Positions 1 through 9,009 are shown, numbered from the stretch's first letter. The stretch: 38,989 bases of DNA from Aggregatilineales bacterium (GCA_029976025.1 JARKNX010000013.1:1-38989), one strand, 5' to 3'. A program made the numbers and translations. The notes: generated from the letters alone by a model not told the origin.

Positions 1-414
1 CGTCACTACCGGAATCCCCATCGCTATCGCCCGGTCAATCACCGGCGCCAGCGCATCCGTGCTCACCGACGAAACAGCCAGCCCGTCGACCCGCTCCAGC
101 AGCGTCTCGATCTCGGCAATCTGGGCGTCCGCATCCGCCCCCACCGGCCCCACAAAGGCCGCGTCTACGCCCAGCTCCGCCGCCGCCCGCTCTACCCCCG
201 CCCGGATGAACGGCGCAAACTCGTTCGAAACATCGTGGTACGAAACACGAATCATCAGCGGCTCGCCGCTGTCCAGCTTCGCCTGGATGCGGTCAGCCAG
301 GTTGAAGTCCGCCAGACTGACGCCTTCGCCTCCCTGTGCGTTGACAAATACTGCGCTGAAGGAGAGTGAAAGGATCAGGATGACGGACAGCACAAAGAAG
401 CGATTCCTAAGCAT
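1..414 (-). CDS. Sugar ABC transporter substrate-binding protein, N-terminal part (cut by window edge)
   Basis: Reading the minus strand from the ATG at 414-412 gives 138 codons open to base 1, so the C-terminal half lies outside the window. Residues 1-26 are a Sec signal peptide (MLRNRFF, a hydrophobic stretch, then cleavage near VNAQG). The mature part, with its V-S-Y-H-D strand and the run AEIETLLERVDGLAVSS followed by A-M-G-I-P-V-V-T, is typical of the periplasmic-binding-protein type 1 family (Peripla_BP_4, RbsB/XylF-like), which binds sugars outside the membrane. A strong GAGGAGGAG ribosome site (421-429) sits just upstream of the ATG. The permease gene lies 96 bases upstream in the same direction, so both belong to one uptake operon. 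The ATPase is not in the window and may follow downstream. The sugar cannot be told from this fragment. Confidence 0.85.
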   Translation of the reverse strand, partial: MLRNRFFVLSVILILSLSFSAVFVNAQGGEGVSLADFNLADRIQAKLDSGEPLMIRVSYHDVSNEFAPFIRAGVERAAAELGVDAAFVGPVGADADAQIAEIETLLERVDGLAVSSVSTDALAPVIDRAIAMGIPVVT

Positions 415-510
415 GCTTAACTCCTCCTCATAGCAAACAGCCGTTCACTTTACTGCAGCGGATACGAAACTTCGCATCCGATTGCACCAGCGCAGAATAC
501 TCCCGCGCGC

Positions 511-1536
511 CTACCGTGACCGGTGCCCCGCGGTCCAGCGATCGATGCCAACGGCGAGAATGATCACGACGCCGATTATGGCTTCCTGCCAGAAGGGTGA
601 AATCCCCAGGAGGATCAGCCCGTTCTTGAGCACCCCGATGATGAGGACACCCAGCACAGTCCCCGGCACGGTCCCCTCGCCCCCGCTCAGCGCGGCGCCG
701 CCGACCACCGCCGCCGCAATCACATCCAGCTCCACGCCGACCCCGGTCCGGCCCGCCTGCGCGCTCGGCAGGAAAGCCAGGCTCAGGATACCGGCGACTG
801 CGGCCAGAAATCCCATCACAATGAAGGCCCAGATTTTGACGGAAAAAACCCGGATGCCGGATACCCGCGCCGCTTTGGGGTTGCCACCAACCGCGTACAG
901 GCGGAACCCGAAAGTCGTTTTGGAGAGCACAAACCAGGTGACCACGATGATCAGGACGAAGAAGACCAGTTGCATGGGTATCTGATCAAACAACTGTCCC
1001 TGGCCGAGGGCGTAGAACTGGTCGATCATCTCCGGGATGCCCCCGTGCCGCGCGTTGACCGTGACCGGCTGCCCATCTGTGATGATCAGCGCCAGCCCTC
1101 GCACCGCACTGAGGGACCCCAGCGTGGCAATGAAAGAGGGAAGCCGCCCGTATGTAGACAACAGGCCGTTGATAAAGCCGAAGAAGACGCCCACCAGCAG
1201 CCCGACCGCGATAGCCGCCACGAGACTCCAGCTTTGCAGCAGCAACAGGCCGGTAGTGATGGAGGAGATGGCGAAGACGGCCCCGATGGAAAGGTCAATC
1301 TCGGCAGAGATCAACAGATAAGTCATGCCAAGGGCCATGATTCCCAGCACGGAGACCTGCCTGCCGATATTGAGCAAATTACGGGTGGTCAGAAAAGTAT
1401 CCGTCGCAAGACTCAGAAACAGCCCCATCAGCAACAGCGCGAGGAACACGCCAGCCTCACGCATCGCCAGAAATTGCCGGAGTCTGGCTACAAACTTCTG
1501 TCCGGTGCTTGCACGCACTTGCGATTGCTCTGCCAT
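511..1536 (-). CDS. Sugar ABC transporter permease (RbsC/XylH type)
   Basis: A 341-residue inner-membrane permease of the BPD_transp_2 family that forms the channel of a ribose/xylose/autoinducer-type importer. It has about eight to ten hydrophobic helices. Family signatures are NLLNIGRQVSVLGIMALGMT, the L-I-S-A-E-I-D-L-S-I-G segment, GRLPSFIATLG, and the cytoplasmic-loop motif GGEGTVPGTVLGVLIIGVLK followed by NGL and WQ. I chose the ATG at 1536 because AAAGGA lies eight bases upstream; a start 24 bases earlier (1560) is in frame but has no ribosome site. The downstream substrate-binding gene (414 to 1) is its partner. No ATPase gene is visible upstream, so the order permease then binding protein differs from the common rbsA-C-B order unless the ATPase follows beyond the edge. 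Confidence 0.93.
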   Translation of the reverse strand: MAEQSQVRASTGQKFVARLRQFLAMREAGVFLALLLMGLFLSLATDTFLTTRNLLNIGRQVSVLGIMALGMTYLLISAEIDLSIGAVFAISSITTGLLLLQSWSLVAAIAVGLLVGVFFGFINGLLSTYGRLPSFIATLGSLSAVRGLALIITDGQPVTVNARHGGIPEMIDQFYALGQGQLFDQIPMQLVFFVLIIVVTWFVLSKTTFGFRLYAVGGNPKAARVSGIRVFSVKIWAFIVMGFLAAVAGILSLAFLPSAQAGRTGVGVELDVIAAAVVGGAALSGGEGTVPGTVLGVLIIGVLKNGLILLGISPFWQEAIIGVVIILAVGIDRWTAGHRSR

Positions 1537-1638
1537 TAATGCAATCCTTTCGACATCCAAGGAACGCGCAGAAGACTGTTGGTATAGAGCTGTGTCGAGT
1601 GGGATGGTTGCCCGGTCAGGAGAACCGGGCGGAGGAAC

Positions 1639-1701
1639 GATGTATGTAAAGGTATGTATACGTATGTAAGGATACTACCATGAAATACGCACAAGATGCA
1701 A
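1639..1701 (-). promoter_or_regulatory. Candidate promoter and triple-repeat operator upstream of the sugar permease
   Basis: On the minus strand a -35-like TTGCAT (1701-1696) and -10-like TAGTAT (1677-1672) are 18 bases apart, each a partial match to consensus. Just downstream, where transcription would begin, are three copies of TACATAC (1668-1662, 1658-1652, 1648-1642), each exactly 10 bases from the next. Repeats phased by one helical turn at a start site suggest an operator for a transcription factor. The regulator is not identified, and neither promoter nor operator function is shown. Confidence 0.4.
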
Positions 1702-1769
1702 GACATCAAAAGTAGCGCGGACGCGGTTGAAATCCGTCAGGTTTTGCCTGCCGCCGCGCCGGGCAGCTT

Positions 1770-3566
1770 CTACTCCAGCGGCAGGCTGCGCAGGTAAAGG
1801 ATGAGGGCATCCAGATCGGCGCCCGGGATATCCCCCAGCAGCGCATGTGGCCCCTCATCTACGCTGAACACGTCCTGCAGAGTAGCGGCGCTGCCGTCAT
1901 GATAGTAAGGCGCAGTATCCCACAGCCAGCGCAAAGACGGCGTATCGATCGGCCCATCGCCGAGATCATGTGTCAGCCCGTCCATATACAGCGGCGGCAT
2001 ATGGCACGTCTCGCATCCCTGGGCCAGCCAGACCGCTTCGCCGGCCAGCACCTCTTCCGGCGGAATGCGCAGCGCATTGCGGCCTGGCCCATCGAGCGTA
2101 TCGAGAAAAGCGACCAGCGCATCCAGGTCCGGCGACAGGCCGCTGTTCGGATCGCCCAGCGGCGGATTGGGGATGCCCTCAATCAGCCCCTGACCGCGGT
2201 GGACGGTCCGGTAGAAAGCATCAAAGTCGGCCAACTCATCATAGGACGCCCGCCATCCCCACGGAGCGGTCTCCCGGACGCCGAAGAGAGTGGGCGTGTT
2301 CACATTCTGCCCGGTCGGGAAGTTGGCCCACACCCGGCCGTCATCGGCCCCGTCAAAGTGGCAGGTAGCGCAGCTCAGGCGGCGATCCTGCGACAGGCGG
2401 GGGTCGGCGCTGCCGTAGAATAGCTGCGCCCCGATCAACAGCTCAATTGGCATCGACAGTTGTGTGGCCGGCAGCTTGCTCACCTCCCTCATGAGTGCGG
2501 ACTCGATGACGGAGATCGTGCCGTCCAGCGCGTTGTAGACGAACAGGAAGCGCCCGTCGGCGTAGCTGGCAATGCCGCGCGGGTTGGCCCCGACCGCGAT
2601 ATTAGCGACGGCGAAGCCGGTATTCAGGTCGATGACGGAGACATCGTCGCTCCCGGCGTTGACCACCCACAGCCAGCGGCGGGCGCGATCGAAGAGCAGA
2701 TCAAACGGCATATTGACCGGCTGGTCGGCCACATCCAGCACCACCCGCTTCTGTCGCAGGGGAGTCATAGTGATCAGATCGAAGACGTTGACGACCGGAA
2801 ACACTGTCGTGTCGAAGGTCAGCACCGGGTTGCTGGCATTGGCCCGCGTCGCCGGGACAAGCGCTTCGGCGTCGTAGGTGTTGATCCACACGCTGGACGA
2901 GAGGCGCGAATCCGCCGTGCCGCCCGCCTCAGCCGCCACCCGGCCGGTGGGAATATACAGCATCGAGAGCGACCCGGAATTGAAATGCGTGATATACAGA
3001 AAATCCCCCCACAGGGCCAGGCCCGCCGGCGCGTCGGGCACGGGCATCACCCGCAGCACGCGGCGCGTTGCCACATCCACCTGGGCGACGGCGTCGTTGC
3101 CCTGCAGCGCCACGTAAAGCGTCGCGCCATCAGTGACGACCCCCCACGGCCACAGGCCGACGCGGATCGTATCGGTTACGGTGAAAGTCTCCAGATCGAT
3201 CAGGCTGACCGTGCCTTCGGCGTGAGAAGTGACCGCCATCCAGGTCTGGTCCGGCGCGATCGTCAGCGCGCGCGGATCGGCCCCGACCGGGATTTCAGCG
3301 GCAATCCGACGCTCCGCCAGGTCTACCAGCGACGCCGTGCCGCTGAAGGTATTGGCCGTCACTGCGTAGCGCTGGCTGCCGATCAGGGCGATGATATTGC
3401 TGCGCGAGGCGCGGGCCGCGTTGGGGTCCGGCAGCGCGAACAGCGGACGCGGCGTCGGTGTGAAGCCGCCCTGCGCCCCCGCCGGCACGATCGGCAACAA
3501 CACTATCATGAGCAGCAGCACTGCCCCACCGGCCAGTGCCGGGAAACCCCATCGCCTGGTGACCAT
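1770..3566 (-). CDS. Exported YVTN beta-propeller protein fused to a di-haem cytochrome c peroxidase/MauG-like domain
   Basis: 598 residues. Residues 1-32 form a signal peptide ending in PAGAQG, followed by a short T-P-T-P linker. Residues about 60-365 hold repeated beta-propeller blades of the YVTN type (for example VSVIDLNTGFAVANIAVGAN and SLIDLETFTVTDTIRVG). The C-terminal third has two haem c attachment motifs, C399-ATC-H403 and C518-ETC-H522, together with N-T-P-T-L-F-G-V and APYYHDGSAATLQDV, as in the bacterial cytochrome c peroxidase/MauG family, which uses two haems for peroxide reduction or oxidation of a partner. The protein should act outside the membrane. GGGAGG precedes the ATG. 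The gene follows the 1301-residue exported protein on the same strand after 179 bases. Substrate unknown; whether the second haem is high-potential cannot be judged from sequence alone. Confidence 0.85.
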   Translation of the reverse strand: MVTRRWGFPALAGGAVLLLMIVLLPIVPAGAQGGFTPTPRPLFALPDPNAARASRSNIIALIGSQRYAVTANTFSGTASLVDLAERRIAAEIPVGADPRALTIAPDQTWMAVTSHAEGTVSLIDLETFTVTDTIRVGLWPWGVVTDGATLYVALQGNDAVAQVDVATRRVLRVMPVPDAPAGLALWGDFLYITHFNSGSLSMLYIPTGRVAAEAGGTADSRLSSSVWINTYDAEALVPATRANASNPVLTFDTTVFPVVNVFDLITMTPLRQKRVVLDVADQPVNMPFDLLFDRARRWLWVVNAGSDDVSVIDLNTGFAVANIAVGANPRGIASYADGRFLFVYNALDGTISVIESALMREVSKLPATQLSMPIELLIGAQLFYGSADPRLSQDRRLSCATCHFDGADDGRVWANFPTGQNVNTPTLFGVRETAPWGWRASYDELADFDAFYRTVHRGQGLIEGIPNPPLGDPNSGLSPDLDALVAFLDTLDGPGRNALRIPPEEVLAGEAVWLAQGCETCHMPPLYMDGLTHDLGDGPIDTPSLRWLWDTAPYYHDGSAATLQDVFSVDEGPHALLGDIPGADLDALILYLRSLPLE

Positions 3567-3710
3567 ACACCCTCCCGGAATGTCTCAGGCCAGCCCCGCG
3601 CCCATCGACTCCAGTCCAAGCCAGTCAGAATTGGCCGGCGTTATGCGCAGCCCCGTCACTGATGCGCTGACACATTCAAGCATCACCCCTCTGCCCGGCG
3701 CACATGAAGA

Positions 3711-3731
3711 GCGGAAGCGGCCGGGCTTCTG
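3711..3731 (-). terminator. Weak stem-loop between two exported-protein genes
   Basis: GAAGC (3714-3718) pairs with GCTTC (3725-3729) around a six-base loop, with two further pairs possible if one G-T pair is allowed. It lies 15 bases past the stop of the upstream 1301-residue gene. There is no T-run, so it may only slow transcription. The rest of 3567-3745 shows no gene and no convincing promoter. Confidence 0.2.
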
Positions 3732-3745
3732 AAGCGCGCCCTCTT

Positions 3746-6700
3746 TCACGAGGACGGCTCCGGCCAGCCGTCATACAGCGCCAGCAGGCGATCGCCAAAC
3801 AGCGTGATCATCCGGGCGGCCATCACCAGCCTGCCGGACTGCTTCTGGCCGGTCAGCACGAAAGTCATCCGCACCGTATCGGCGGAATAAGGGACCTGGG
3901 TGTCTTGCCGGAGGACATCCAGATTGGAGAAAGTCCAGTTGAGCCGGCGCGGATCGTAATTGTAGGCGAAGATGCCGCTGTAAGCGGGCTGGACGCCGCT
4001 GTCCATGACCATGCCATTCATCTGCACCGTGTAATCAAGCTGCACGCTCTGCCAGTCATCGGGGACAACGACAGTCACGTTGAACGGCAGGGCGACCGGC
4101 AGGAATGTATCAGCGGCAGCGGGCCGCTGCAGCTCGATCATAGACGCCCTCGCCGGCACGACGTACAGGGCGAACTCGCCCCCCCGCGTGCCGAGGGCGC
4201 CCCCGGTTGGATACGGCTCACGCACCAGCCCGGCCGAAGTCAGGCCGTCATAGGTCACTTGCAAACGGACGCGCCAGATTCCGGCCCGGTCCAGAATCAG
4301 GGTTTGCTCCGGGTCGTAATAGTATCCGACGGCGTTGGCCCGCCCGCCGAGCGGCAGGACGCGCCCGTCCGGCGAGGTAATCTCCGCCCGCACCAGCGCG
4401 GGTAACGTCGGCGCCACCTGCCCGGCCAGAATCAGCGGCGCCCCCACCGTGAGCACCTGCCCCGGCTGCACCCCGGTCGGGACAAAGAATATCTCAATCC
4501 CCTGTCCGTCCACCGTCAGCAGCGGCCCGCCATCCGCGCCATCCGCCGCACCGCGCAGCGGCGGATATACCCGGTCGCCGCGCGGGTCGTTGGGGCTGGT
4601 GACCATAGCCACCGCGCCGTAGATAGCCGTCTGGCGAAGGTCAAGCGCCGCGTTACGGACCACCACGCCGCCGAACAGGAAGGTATAGTCGCCGGGCAAA
4701 TCGCCGTTGACGCCGATCCCGCGCTGGCCGTTATACGGATCATCCGTCCCCCAGGAGGACAACACCAGGCTGGGGGTCTCATCGCCCAGCACCATCTGGC
4801 GGGCCGTCAGGCCGGGCCGGACGGCATTCAGGTAAGCATAAGCCTGGTTCGCCGCCGCTTCCGGCGCCGCCGGCCCGACCGTCAATACCGGCAGCTCATC
4901 CACATTAGCCAGCTCGCGCATGGTCGATCCGTCATTGGCTGCCCACCCCGGCAGGTGGGTGACCAGCCAGTCCTGGTAAGCGCCCTGGCGGTCGGTCAGG
5001 CGCTGACCCGCCGCCAGCCGCCCGGTCCGATCGCGCAGCCACAGGGTATCCCCGCTGTGATACGGCCAGCGGAGCGCGATATCTGGCTCCACAATCTGCA
5101 GGTGCGGGCTGACCCGATCCAGCGGATACCAGGCCAGATGATCCTCAAAGCGCACCCCAGCTATGCCGCGCCCGCCGCGCGCAACCAGATCCCCGGTCGG
5201 GGAGCCGATAACGCCCGCCCCGCGGACGCTGCCCATCCACAGCCGCCCCAGCGAATCGGTGTACGAGGCGGTGATATCCACCACATACTCGCCCGGCGTC
5301 GTCAGCACCCAGTCCGCGGCGTCCGCTCCCGGATAGAAATAGCCGTAGGCGTTGGCCGTGCCGCTGACTTCGTAAACAACCGGCGCGTCGCCCTCCAGAG
5401 GGAACACCTGCATCCGGACAGTCACATCGGCGGGCAGGGACGGCGAGATCGTGAGAGTCGGCGCGAAGACATCGCCCACCTCGAAGGGCGTCCCCGGCAG
5501 CACCCCCGGCAGCATATACAGCGGCTCCGCCAGCCAGACATCGTATGTGCCGCCGCCCTCGTAACGGTTGCCCCAGACGTCAGTCAGCCTCCCGGACACG
5601 GTGATGATATGGTGGCCGTCCTGCTCAAACGTATAGGCCATCAGGCGCGGATCGAGCGTCGTCAGGCGGTACATGTCCACTGGCGAGGTCGGGCTGAATA
5701 CTTCCGACTCAATCCGCGCCGCCGAGGACAGGGTGTTCTGCTGCAAAGGGAACACGCCCAGATCGTCGCGCGTGCCATCTGGCCGCTGGACAGTCACCGT
5801 CAATTCGCCGGAATCGAAGGCGAACGGGATGAGCGGGGCGATCGTCTGGTAGAAGCTGTTGCTCAGCACAATGGGCAGGTAAGGCTCCAGCGGGTAAGCG
5901 ATCGGGCGGCCGGTGGCCGGATCAATGCGCGGCAGGATCGTCGTCCCGCCGTTGAAGGCCACCCTGTTCGCCAGCGCGGCGATCCCCGCATCCTCCCGCG
6001 CCAGGACGCCCCGCGCCCCGCTGCTGGCCGGGCTGTCCTGGAAAAGGCTCCAGATCAGGTGCTCTGCTTCTTCAGGCGCGCTGCCAAAGCGCAGTACAAG
6101 CGGCAGCCGCGCTTCCGGCACGCCCACGCCCGGCCCATTCCCCAGGATGCCCGGCGCGCCCCAGCTATTATACCGGCCGTTGACCGCCGCCGTCCCGGTG
6201 AGCGCAGGCGTGTACAGGCCGGCGGGGATCGTCGCCGGGATCGGGATGGCCCACTGGAGCAGAAAGGTCAGCCTGCCGTTAGCCACAACCAGCCCCTGTG
6301 CCGTCGCGTCGCCGAGCGGGATGCCCCCGGCTACGTTCTCCACCGCCAGGCCGGAAGGAGTCAGCAGCCCGCTCCAGCCGTTGCCGGTCATGCGGCCAGC
6401 CGCCCCCTGCACGCCGCCCACCGTGATTGGCTCCAACCGCAGATCAGCCACCAGCCGCAGCCCGGCCTCCAGGAGTTCGGCTCCGCCGCCCGGCAGGTCC
6501 GGAGCCTGCATATTGACCTGCATCTCCACCAGAGCGATATCGCCCGCCTGAAAGGACACCTGGTTGATCCGCCCGTCGGCCTGCCACAGCCCGTGGCCGC
6601 CACCGACCGGGCCGGACAAAGTGAAAGCGATCGCATCTTCTGGCATCCCGGCCAGCGGGTGGAGCGCCGTATTGTCCAGCTCATCGCGCTCTTCCACCGG

Positions 6701-7651
6701 CAGCGCCAGAGGCGCGCCCGCCCCCGGCGGAACATCTTCATCGCAGCAGGATGCGGCCACGAAGCGGACCCCCAGGATGGCAATGGGCGACGCGCTGCCG
6801 GTGAACGCCGTCCGGGGAAAGCGCATTTCCACAGCGCCGCCGGGGATCTCCTGCTGGGCGCTGAAGCCGCCCAGCGGGCCGCGGGCCTGCCGGGTCAGGT
6901 TGGGGGCGACTTCGAAGAACTGCCCGCCGCCGCCCCGCCGCGGATCGAGCTGAATCAGGAAGCGGCGCCCGTCCAGGCCCAGCAGGACCTCCAGACGCAC
7001 ATAATCGACCGGCAGGGAAGCATCGCCGTCCGGCGGGACAAGCGCCATGAAGAGGCTTTGCACATTGGCCAGCCCGTATAAAATCGCCGCTTCTCCTCCA
7101 CCCAGGTCAATCGGCGTGCCGCTCGCCAGATCCGGCCATTCGGCAGCCAGCCCGTCAATGACGATTGGCGTCGCCGGGGCCTGCGTCTCGGGCACGGGGG
7201 GCAGCGGAGGCGGATCGTAGCGTTCCGGGCGCGGGCCGGCCACGATCACGCCCGGCCCGCCGGGCAGCGAGCCGGGCACATTCCGTTCGGCGTTCTCGAT
7301 GCGCTGAGCCGGGCTGATCCAGAACGGAGTGTTGCCGGGGCCGTAGATCTCGCCTATAAACGCGCCGGTCAATTCCGCGCGGGGGTACACCGTCTGCCCG
7401 GTGTACATATTGCGGATGGCGACCACCGCGCCGGGGAACACCGCGCCAGGCTCGCCGCGGATGATCACCACCCCGTTCGCATTCGGCGGATCGATCGTGA
7501 TCAGGCTGGCGCGCGGCGGGTCGCCCAGCTGAGCCGGCGCAGGCCCTTCCTGGGCGGTCAGCCGCGGCGGAGCCGCCGCCAGCGCGGTCAGGATGACGGT
7601 CAGCACAGTCACTATCGCCGCCATACGGCGGATCATCGTGCGGGTGGTCAT
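3746..7651 (-). CDS. Very large exported multidomain protein of unknown function
   Basis: 1301 residues from the ATG at 7651, chosen because GGAGGAGCC lies directly before it and because the promoter upstream would start transcription near 7680; an in-frame start at 7681 would lie at that start site. Residues 1-33 are a signal peptide (MTTRTMIRRM, hydrophobic core, L-T-A-Q-E). Visible modules, assigned by pattern only: an Ig-like 'D-P-P-N-A-N-G...G-A-V-F-P-G-A-V-V' domain (about 45-110); a proline-rich linker; a segment beginning IVIDGLAAEWPDL that resembles the CBM9/DOMON-like sugar- or haem-binding fold (about 160-290); and several later beta-sandwich-like stretches such as ITVSGRLTDVWGNRY and ITASYTDSLGRLW. 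There is no sortase motif, terminal helix or obvious enzyme motif. The peroxidase-propeller gene follows, so the two may act together at the surface. Function not recognised. Confidence 0.8.
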   Translation of the reverse strand: MTTRTMIRRMAAIVTVLTVILTALAAAPPRLTAQEGPAPAQLGDPPRASLITIDPPNANGVVIIRGEPGAVFPGAVVAIRNMYTGQTVYPRAELTGAFIGEIYGPGNTPFWISPAQRIENAERNVPGSLPGGPGVIVAGPRPERYDPPPLPPVPETQAPATPIVIDGLAAEWPDLASGTPIDLGGGEAAILYGLANVQSLFMALVPPDGDASLPVDYVRLEVLLGLDGRRFLIQLDPRRGGGGQFFEVAPNLTRQARGPLGGFSAQQEIPGGAVEMRFPRTAFTGSASPIAILGVRFVAASCCDEDVPPGAGAPLALPVEERDELDNTALHPLAGMPEDAIAFTLSGPVGGGHGLWQADGRINQVSFQAGDIALVEMQVNMQAPDLPGGGAELLEAGLRLVADLRLEPITVGGVQGAAGRMTGNGWSGLLTPSGLAVENVAGGIPLGDATAQGLVVANGRLTFLLQWAIPIPATIPAGLYTPALTGTAAVNGRYNSWGAPGILGNGPGVGVPEARLPLVLRFGSAPEEAEHLIWSLFQDSPASSGARGVLAREDAGIAALANRVAFNGGTTILPRIDPATGRPIAYPLEPYLPIVLSNSFYQTIAPLIPFAFDSGELTVTVQRPDGTRDDLGVFPLQQNTLSSAARIESEVFSPTSPVDMYRLTTLDPRLMAYTFEQDGHHIITVSGRLTDVWGNRYEGGGTYDVWLAEPLYMLPGVLPGTPFEVGDVFAPTLTISPSLPADVTVRMQVFPLEGDAPVVYEVSGTANAYGYFYPGADAADWVLTTPGEYVVDITASYTDSLGRLWMGSVRGAGVIGSPTGDLVARGGRGIAGVRFEDHLAWYPLDRVSPHLQIVEPDIALRWPYHSGDTLWLRDRTGRLAAGQRLTDRQGAYQDWLVTHLPGWAANDGSTMRELANVDELPVLTVGPAAPEAAANQAYAYLNAVRPGLTARQMVLGDETPSLVLSSWGTDDPYNGQRGIGVNGDLPGDYTFLFGGVVVRNAALDLRQTAIYGAVAMVTSPNDPRGDRVYPPLRGAADGADGGPLLTVDGQGIEIFFVPTGVQPGQVLTVGAPLILAGQVAPTLPALVRAEITSPDGRVLPLGGRANAVGYYYDPEQTLILDRAGIWRVRLQVTYDGLTSAGLVREPYPTGGALGTRGGEFALYVVPARASMIELQRPAAADTFLPVALPFNVTVVVPDDWQSVQLDYTVQMNGMVMDSGVQPAYSGIFAYNYDPRRLNWTFSNLDVLRQDTQVPYSADTVRMTFVLTGQKQSGRLVMAARMITLFGDRLLALYDGWPEPSS

Positions 7652-7686
7652 GGCTCCTCCCGGCGGGCAGTGAGCATACAACTGGC

Positions 7687-7715
7687 AGTATAGAGGGGGT
7701 TCATTTACCTGTCAA
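7687..7715 (-). promoter_or_regulatory. Housekeeping-type promoter for the 1301-residue exported protein
   Basis: On the minus strand TTGACA (7715-7710, perfect -35) is followed after exactly 17 bases by TATACT (7692-7687, five of six -10 matches). Transcription would start near 7680, giving a leader of about 29 bases to the ATG at 7651. It is the best promoter match in the window. Confidence 0.85.
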
Positions 7716-7924
7716 AACGTTGCCTTCACATCGTAATCCTATCATGTTTTCAGCAGCCCGCTGCCGGGTCAGCGATCCAGCCCGACCAGCCGGACGGAGC
7801 CAGCAGCGCGCCCCGGCGCGGCATTGCCAGCCACAGAGCCAGGAGCGTTTGCCGGCCGTAAGTCAGGGGGAAACTGCGAAAGCGCCCGCGCCACGAAAGG
7901 CCGCCGGACGCCCCGCGGAAGCAG

Positions 7925-7949
7925 CGCTGCCCGGGGTGGCCGGGCAGCG
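7925..7949 (-). terminator. Perfect 10-bp stem-loop downstream of the LysM protein gene
   Basis: CGCTGCCCGG (7925-7934) and CCGGGCAGCG (7940-7949) pair perfectly around a five-base loop, 45 bases after the stop of the LysM gene. No T-run follows, so it may be a non-canonical terminator or a 3' RNA stabiliser. The rest of the gene-free stretch 7652-7994 holds the promoter at 7687-7715 and nothing else I recognise. Confidence 0.45.
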
Positions 7950-7994
7950 AATCAAACGAGGGATATGTGCGAAGGCTGTCGCTTCGGGCCGCGC

Positions 7995-8930
7995 CTACCG
8001 GTTCACCGACACGTTGGACTGCACCACACCGCTGGCGTTAGCCAGGCTGACCACATCACCCGGCTGCCACACCGCTCGCGTCTGCCCCCAGAACAGGGCG
8101 ACCGGTGTATTCTGCCCGACACGGGTGAAGACCGTCACCCCGGCCCCGGGGAACAACCGGTAATCCGGGAAGGTGAAGATATTGCCCTCGGTATCGTACA
8201 GGGTCCACCCCTGCAGGTCCACCAGCCCGCCGCGATTCTCCAGCACCACGCCTTCGCTGGTCACGTCGCCCGGCCCGATCACCTGCACAATCGCCACCTG
8301 AGCATTTTCCGCGGTCGGAGCCAGCGTCACCGTCGGCGCAGCGGTCCGGCTGGGAGCGACCTGGCCGGAGCTGCTCCCGGCGGGCGGGGTCGGCGTTTCT
8401 TCGTCGTCGATTTCCACCGCGCGCGTCCGGCACACAAAACCCGGACCCGGCACAATCAACACCTGGCCTTCATAGATATACTGAGGATTATCCACCGTGC
8501 CCAGGTCATTGGCGCACAGCAGATCGTCAACCATAACCCCCAGCGACTGGGCAATTGTGGAGGGGTTGTCGCCGGACTGGACGGTGTAGGTCTGCTCCTG
8601 CGAGCCGCTCGCCCGTATGGCGCTTTGCGTCGCCGCGGCGGCGGTGGCAATATCCGGCAGGATGCTCTCATTGAGGGTCGGAGCCACGGTCGGCTCGCCA
8701 GAGCCGGGCTGGCCGCCCAGCGCCGGCGTGGCATTCCCCACGACGGTGACCACCCAGGGCGTCTGGGTAGGGCCGGGCGTGGCCGTCACCACAACTTCAA
8801 AGACCTGCACCACCGGCTCCTGAACATTGGTCTGGTTGAAGGACTGCCAGGCCACAATCACCAGGATCGCCACCCCAACCGAAATCGCGATATTCAGCAT
8901 CACAAAAACAACTAACGCCCGTCGATTCAT
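7995..8930 (-). CDS. Membrane-anchored LysM and lamin-tail domain protein
   Basis: 311 residues. One N-terminal transmembrane anchor (about 5-28, NRRALVVFVMLNIAISVGVA and on) is followed by a T/P-rich linker, a LysM domain at about 114-162 (TYTVQSGDNPSTIAQSLGV, then an I-Y-E-G-Q-V-L-I-V-P ending), a second low-complexity linker, and a lamin-tail (LTD) beta-sandwich at about 213-308 (VVLENRGGLVDLQGWTLYD, then F-P-D-Y-R-L-F-P-G-A-G). LysM binds N-acetylglucosamine polymers such as peptidoglycan; LTD in bacterial exported proteins is thought to be a binding module. The protein therefore probably ties the membrane to the wall or matrix. No catalytic domain is present. The ribosome site is weak (GGGGACC). 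The gene is divergent from the PHP phosphatase gene. Confidence 0.88.
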   Translation of the reverse strand: MNRRALVVFVMLNIAISVGVAILVIVAWQSFNQTNVQEPVVQVFEVVVTATPGPTQTPWVVTVVGNATPALGGQPGSGEPTVAPTLNESILPDIATAAAATQSAIRASGSQEQTYTVQSGDNPSTIAQSLGVMVDDLLCANDLGTVDNPQYIYEGQVLIVPGPGFVCRTRAVEIDDEETPTPPAGSSSGQVAPSRTAAPTVTLAPTAENAQVAIVQVIGPGDVTSEGVVLENRGGLVDLQGWTLYDTEGNIFTFPDYRLFPGAGVTVFTRVGQNTPVALFWGQTRAVWQPGDVVSLANASGVVQSNVSVNR

Positions 8931-8979
8931 GGTCCCCGCGCCTCTGCGCCCCAGCTATCAGTCTTCCGACGCACCCGTC

Positions 8980-9009
8980 ATCATAACACAGCCCCCGGGT
9001 CGGAGCAAA
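8980..9009 (-). promoter_or_regulatory. Possible promoter for the LysM protein gene
   Basis: Minus strand: TATGAT (8985-8980, five of six) lies 18 bases after TTTGCT (9009-9004, weak -35). The leader would be about 43 bases. Only the -10 is convincing. Confidence 0.3.

Noticed and set aside
4955..7081. A 708-residue plus-strand open frame opposite the 1301-residue gene
   Set aside because: Composition is dominated by Arg, Gln, Pro and His, typical of the antisense of a GC-rich gene; the opposite strand has signal peptide, promoter and ribosome site.
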